The notes under the pieces were generated by a model, which had not been told where the DNA came from, did not search any database, and worked only from the letters and a program-made list of their open reading frames with translations. From positions 1 through 15,167 of the forward strand of contig USCI01000059.1 in NCBI GenBank assembly GCA_900553255.1: a stretch of 15,167 nt of DNA, written 5' to 3'. This document shows positions 12,640 to 15,167 of this stretch, one piece after another. Origin of the DNA: an uncultured Oscillospiraceae bacterium. GTDB taxonomy: Bacteria > Bacillota > Clostridia > Oscillospirales > Acutalibacteraceae. Position 1 is the first letter of the stretch, and each line of letters opens with the position of its first letter. The position numbers were made by a program, and so were the translations under genes.

Positions 12640-14240
12640 GCATTCAGGTTCTGGATTGTACGCTGCGCGACGGCGGCTATATCAACGACTGGCGGTTCGG
12701 CCGGAACACCATCGCGTCCATCCTCGACAAGCTGGAGCGCGCGCATATCGATATCATCGAATGCGGCTTCCTGACCGGCATGGTGCAGGATGAGGACTGC
12801 TCGCTGTTCGGCAGCGTGGACGCGGTGGAGCGGGTGCTGCCCAAACGGCGGCGGGAGTCCATGTATGTGGCGATGATCGCCATCGGCGAAAAGGAGCTGC
12901 ATCCCTCCGAGCTGACGCCGTATGACGGCACCGGCATGGAGGGGATCCGCCTGACCTTCCACCAGGACGAAATTGAGCAGGCGGTGCAGTGGGCGCAGAT
13001 TATCATGGAAAAGGGCTACAAGGTGTTCATGCAGCCGGTGGGCACGGTGTTTTACACCGACATTGAGCTGCTGCAGCTGGTGGAGAAAATGAACCGGCTG
13101 CAGCCGTATGCCTTTTATATCGTGGATACGCTCGGCAGCATGTACCGCAACGATGTGTCCCACCGCTTTTATCTGATCGACAAAAACCTCCGCGAGGGGA
13201 TTCATCTGGGCTTTCATGCGCATAACAACCTGCAGCTGGCGTTCTCCAATGCGCAGGTGCTCGGGAAAATCCAGACCAAGCGCACCCTGATCCTGGATTC
13301 CTCGGTCTACGGCATGGGACGCGGCGCCGGCAACCTGCCCACCGAGCTGATCACCCAGTATATCAACAAAAATATCGCTTCTCGGTATGATGTGACGATG
13401 GTGATGGATATTTACGACGAATATATCGCCGCCATCCGCCGGGAACACGAATGGGGCTATACGGTACCCTACCATATTGCCGCGAGCCACGTCTGCCACC
13501 CCAACTACGCCGCCTACCTGATCAACAAGCAGACCCTGACCATGAAGGATATCGAGGAAATCATCCAGTCGATTCCGGAAGACTACAGGGTGCTGTATGA
13601 CAAGACGCTGATTGAGAAGCTCTATAACCAGTTCCAGAGCAAAAAAATCGACGACACCGCTGCGGTGGAGGAGATTGCTGAGTCGATCCGCGGCCGCAAG
13701 CTGCTGCTGCTGGCACCCGGCAGCAGCATCCTGACCTCACACGCCGCCGTGTCGGCCTTCATCGAGCGGGAAAAGCCGTATGTGATTGCGGTGAATTTCC
13801 TGGACGACCGGTATCCGGTGGATGCCTGCTTTATCAGCAACCACAAGCGCATGGATGTTCTGGGAGCGGAGTTCCAGCCCGGAAGCCATGTGCGCACCAT
13901 CCTGACCTCCAACATCCCGGAGGCGGCGTCGGATTCGCTGTATGTGGACTACGATCAGTACAAAAACGACGACGAAATGGTTGCGGACAACGCGGGGCTG
14001 ATGCTGCTCAATCTGCTGCGGCGCTGCGGTGCGCAGGAGGCGGCGCTGGCCGGCTTCGACGGCTTTCAGCACAGAGACAGCGGAAATTATTACCGGGACG
14101 ATTTGGACTTCCGCATAGACGAAACGGAAATCCGGGAGCGGCAGGAGCGTATACGGCATCAGCTCGGCGAACTGTCCCGGCAGATGAAGCTCACCTTCCT
14201 GACCCCGTCCGTTTACGCGCAGGAGGAACAGTATGTATAA
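12636..14240 (+). CDS. DRE-TIM pyruvate-type aldolase fused to a DUF115/GT42-like domain
   Basis: A 534-residue two-domain protein. Residues 1 to about 300 form a TIM-barrel DRE-TIM metallolyase, the superfamily of HMG-CoA lyase and 4-hydroxy-2-oxovalerate aldolase. LDCTLRDGGYINDW (6-19) holds the catalytic Arg11 and metal ligand Asp12, DIIECGF (39-45) holds Glu42, GFHAHNNLQLAFSNA (192-206) gives the HxH metal ligands 194 and 196, and DSSVYGMGRGAGNLPTE (221-237) is the glycine loop. All key residues are present. Residues about 353-520 form a second domain: KLLLLAPGSSI (355-365), YVIAVNFLDDRYPVDACFIS (382-401) and AGLMLLNLLRRCGAQEAALA (453-472) then GFDGF, which recalls DUF115/MptE-like and GT42 folds. 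The GTG start overlaps the KdsB-like gene, and the end overlaps the phosphatase gene by eight bases. The likely reaction is pyruvate plus a sugar aldehyde giving a 2-keto-3-deoxy acid. The role of the second domain is open. Confidence 0.8.
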   Translation: MSIQVLDCTLRDGGYINDWRFGRNTIASILDKLERAHIDIIECGFLTGMVQDEDCSLFGSVDAVERVLPKRRRESMYVAMIAIGEKELHPSELTPYDGTGMEGIRLTFHQDEIEQAVQWAQIIMEKGYKVFMQPVGTVFYTDIELLQLVEKMNRLQPYAFYIVDTLGSMYRNDVSHRFYLIDKNLREGIHLGFHAHNNLQLAFSNAQVLGKIQTKRTLILDSSVYGMGRGAGNLPTELITQYINKNIASRYDVTMVMDIYDEYIAAIRREHEWGYTVPYHIAASHVCHPNYAAYLINKQTLTMKDIEEIIQSIPEDYRVLYDKTLIEKLYNQFQSKKIDDTAAVEEIAESIRGRKLLLLAPGSSILTSHAAVSAFIEREKPYVIAVNFLDDRYPVDACFISNHKRMDVLGAEFQPGSHVRTILTSNIPEAASDSLYVDYDQYKNDDEMVADNAGLMLLNLLRRCGAQEAALAGFDGFQHRDSGNYYRDDLDFRIDETEIRERQERIRHQLGELSRQMKLTFLTPSVYAQEEQYV

Positions 14241-14895
14241 ATGCATTTTGTTCGATATGGATGGCACACTGGTCAATTCTTATGCCGGAATTTATCATGC
14301 CTACCGCTATGCCTTTGAAAAGCTGGGGCTGCCGTTCGGCGGGGAGGCTTTTGTGCGGCATGCCATCGGTGCACCGCTGCCGCTGGTGTTTTCCCGCGCG
14401 GCCGGGATGCGGGAGGAAGCGGTGCCGCGGGCGGTGGAGCTGTACCGGGAATATTATGCGCGCCGGGGCAAGCATGAGGCGGAGGTGTATTCCGGTATGG
14501 CACAGACGCTGCGGCAGCTGAAGGAGGCCGGCGGCTTTCTGGGGGTCGCCACCCTGAAAAAGGAGGAGTTTGCCCGCGAAATGCTGAAAAACTGCGGGAT
14601 TCTCGGCTGCTTTGACAGCGTCTGCGGGATGGATGCCGCCGATTCCCTGACCAAAGCGGACCTGCTCCGCCGGGGAATGCAGCAGGCGGGAGCGATGCCG
14701 GCAGATACCGTTCTGGTTGGGGACAGCGAGTTCGACGTTGCCGGAGCGGTCGATGCCGGCGTGGATTTCCTGGCGGTCACCTATGGCTTTGGTTTTCGGG
14801 AAGCGGAGGTCTTGCAGCGGTACGGGATTACCCGGTGGGCGGACACTCCGCAGGAGATCCCGCAGCGGCTGGGGATACCGGTGACGGTCAGATAA
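14233..14895 (+). CDS. HAD-family phosphatase (phosphoglycolate-phosphatase-like)
   Basis: A 220-residue HAD hydrolase with all four motifs intact: FDMDGTLVNS (7-16, nucleophile Asp8 and acid/base Asp10), VATLKKEE (105-112, Thr107), LTKADLLRRG (139-148, Lys141) and VLVGDSEFDVAGA (160-172, Asp164 and Asp168). Residues about 14-90 form a helical C1 cap of the phosphoglycolate-phosphatase type, unlike the capless KdsC enzyme of classical Kdo synthesis. AGGAGGA lies five bases before the ATG, and the gene overlaps the aldolase gene by eight bases. That tight coupling suggests it acts on the aldolase's substrate or product, for example removing phosphate from a phospho-ulosonate before CMP activation. 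General metabolite repair, such as phosphoglycolate removal, is the alternative. It is the last gene of the operon. Confidence 0.86.
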   Translation: MYKCILFDMDGTLVNSYAGIYHAYRYAFEKLGLPFGGEAFVRHAIGAPLPLVFSRAAGMREEAVPRAVELYREYYARRGKHEAEVYSGMAQTLRQLKEAGGFLGVATLKKEEFAREMLKNCGILGCFDSVCGMDAADSLTKADLLRRGMQQAGAMPADTVLVGDSEFDVAGAVDAGVDFLAVTYGFGFREAEVLQRYGITRWADTPQEIPQRLGIPVTVR

Positions 14896-14901
14896 GCGGA
14901 A

Positions 14902-14937
14902 AAGAGCGCATGACAGCATTTGTCATGCGCTCTTCTT
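14902..14937 (+). terminator. Terminator-like hairpin at the end of the operon
   Basis: A perfect 14-base-pair stem (14902-14915 with 14921-14934) with loop GCATT starts seven bases after the last stop codon. The bases after it (CTTACG) are poor in T, so it is weaker than the two upstream terminators and may allow some read-through. Confidence 0.75.
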
Positions 14938-15000
14938 ACGTCCATGGATGTACTCGGCCTGTGCATACCGGTCCTGAGGCAAAGATTACGCAAGTATTTC

Positions 15001-15048
15001 TGTTTTTTCACATTTGATTTCGTTTTTTATCGTATTTGTGAAAAAACA
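15001..15048. repeat. Perfect 12-base inverted repeat in AT-rich flank
   Basis: TGTTTTTTCACA (15001-15012) and its exact reverse complement TGTGAAAAAACA (15037-15048) flank a 24-base AT-rich spacer. No T-run follows that would make it a standard terminator on the plus strand. It could be a regulator site or part of a weak terminator. Confidence 0.6.
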
Positions 15049-15065
15049 AGAAGAACGATTTTCGT

Positions 15066-15095
15066 TTGTTTACTATTATTGTTTACTATTATAAA
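15066..15095 (+). promoter_or_regulatory. Candidate promoter for a gene beyond the window
   Basis: TTGTTT (15066-15071) and TATAAA (15090-15095) are spaced by 18 bases and resemble -35 and -10 boxes of a housekeeping promoter. They lie in the AT-rich flank after the operon, about 70 bases before the window end. No start codon with a convincing reading frame follows inside the window. The last bases (GGACCC near 15143-15148 and GGGTCT at 15162-15167) could pair as a short hairpin of an untranslated leader cut off by the window edge. Confidence 0.35.
15067..15092. repeat. Exact tandem 13-base direct repeat
   Basis: TGTTTACTATTAT occurs twice with no gap (15067-15079 and 15080-15092). It overlaps the candidate promoter described separately. 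Two adjacent copies 13 bases apart are more than one helical turn, so cooperative protein binding is possible but not shown; strand slippage is a simpler origin. Confidence 0.8.
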
Positions 15096-15167
15096 GATAT
15101 AACGAAAAATAATCGGCACTGTAAAGAAAAAATGAAGAAATAGGACCCGAAAGCACAAAAAGGGTCT

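Noticed and set aside
15067..15092. CRISPR-like array
   Set aside because: Only two directly adjacent 13-base copies with no spacers; it is a simple tandem duplication.
14920..15102. Small 60-codon plus-strand frame after the last gene
   Set aside because: It starts inside the terminator hairpin, has no ribosome binding site, and runs through AT-rich repeats.
15140..15167. Riboswitch aptamer at the window end
   Set aside because: A short pairing between GGACCC and GGGTCT is possible, but no known aptamer consensus is recognised and the element is cut by the window edge.

Overview
The window reads as one long one-directional surface-polysaccharide operon with a decayed flank on its left and an AT-rich non-coding flank on its right. 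The coding sequence is strongly GC-rich by eye. Start sites carry AGGAGG-type ribosome binding sites, TTG and GTG starts occur, and the exporter is a two-component ABC type like those used for teichoic acids and ABC-dependent capsules. The tRNA encodes its own CCA. This suggests a GC-rich anaerobic member of the Clostridia (Oscillospiraceae-like). The taxonomic guess is inference from style and family resemblance, not proof.

Layout. Positions 1-54 are the 3' part of a tRNA-Asn(GTT), closed by a strong terminator (54-96). Positions 120-865 hold a broken uroporphyrinogen-decarboxylase-family (URO-D) gene with frameshifts and an internal deletion, closed by a second strong terminator (882-922). 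After a roughly 160-base leader come twelve plus-strand genes (1082-14895): a GT4 glycosyltransferase, a GT2 glycosyltransferase, a stand-alone protein resembling the C-terminal half of COG5610 HAD proteins, an ABC permease and ATPase, a full-length HAD/COG5610 protein, two GT52/sialyltransferase-like enzymes, a GT2 fused to a degenerate GT32-like domain, a KdsB-like CMP-sugar synthetase, a DRE-TIM aldolase fused to a DUF115/GT42-like domain, and a HAD phosphatase. Most neighbours overlap or lie within 15 bases of each other. The one larger gap is 62 bases, before the CMP-sugar synthetase. A hairpin follows the last gene, then about 230 AT-rich bases with repeats and a possible promoter.

How the genes may work together. 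The last three genes look like a route to a CMP-activated ulosonic acid (a Kdo-like or nonulosonate-like sugar). The DRE-TIM enzyme would join pyruvate to a sugar aldehyde, the HAD enzyme would remove a phosphate, and the KdsB-like enzyme would make the CMP-sugar. The two GT52-like proteins, which carry the acidic, HP and S motifs of bacterial CMP-sugar transferases, would then use it. The GT4 and GT2 enzymes would add ordinary sugars, and the ABC pair would export the chain. No PEP-dependent synthase (KdsA/NeuB type), initiating lipid-phosphate sugar transferase, flippase or polymerase is present in the window. The use of a pyruvate aldolase in place of a PEP synthase is the main hypothesis and rests on domain logic and gene order only.
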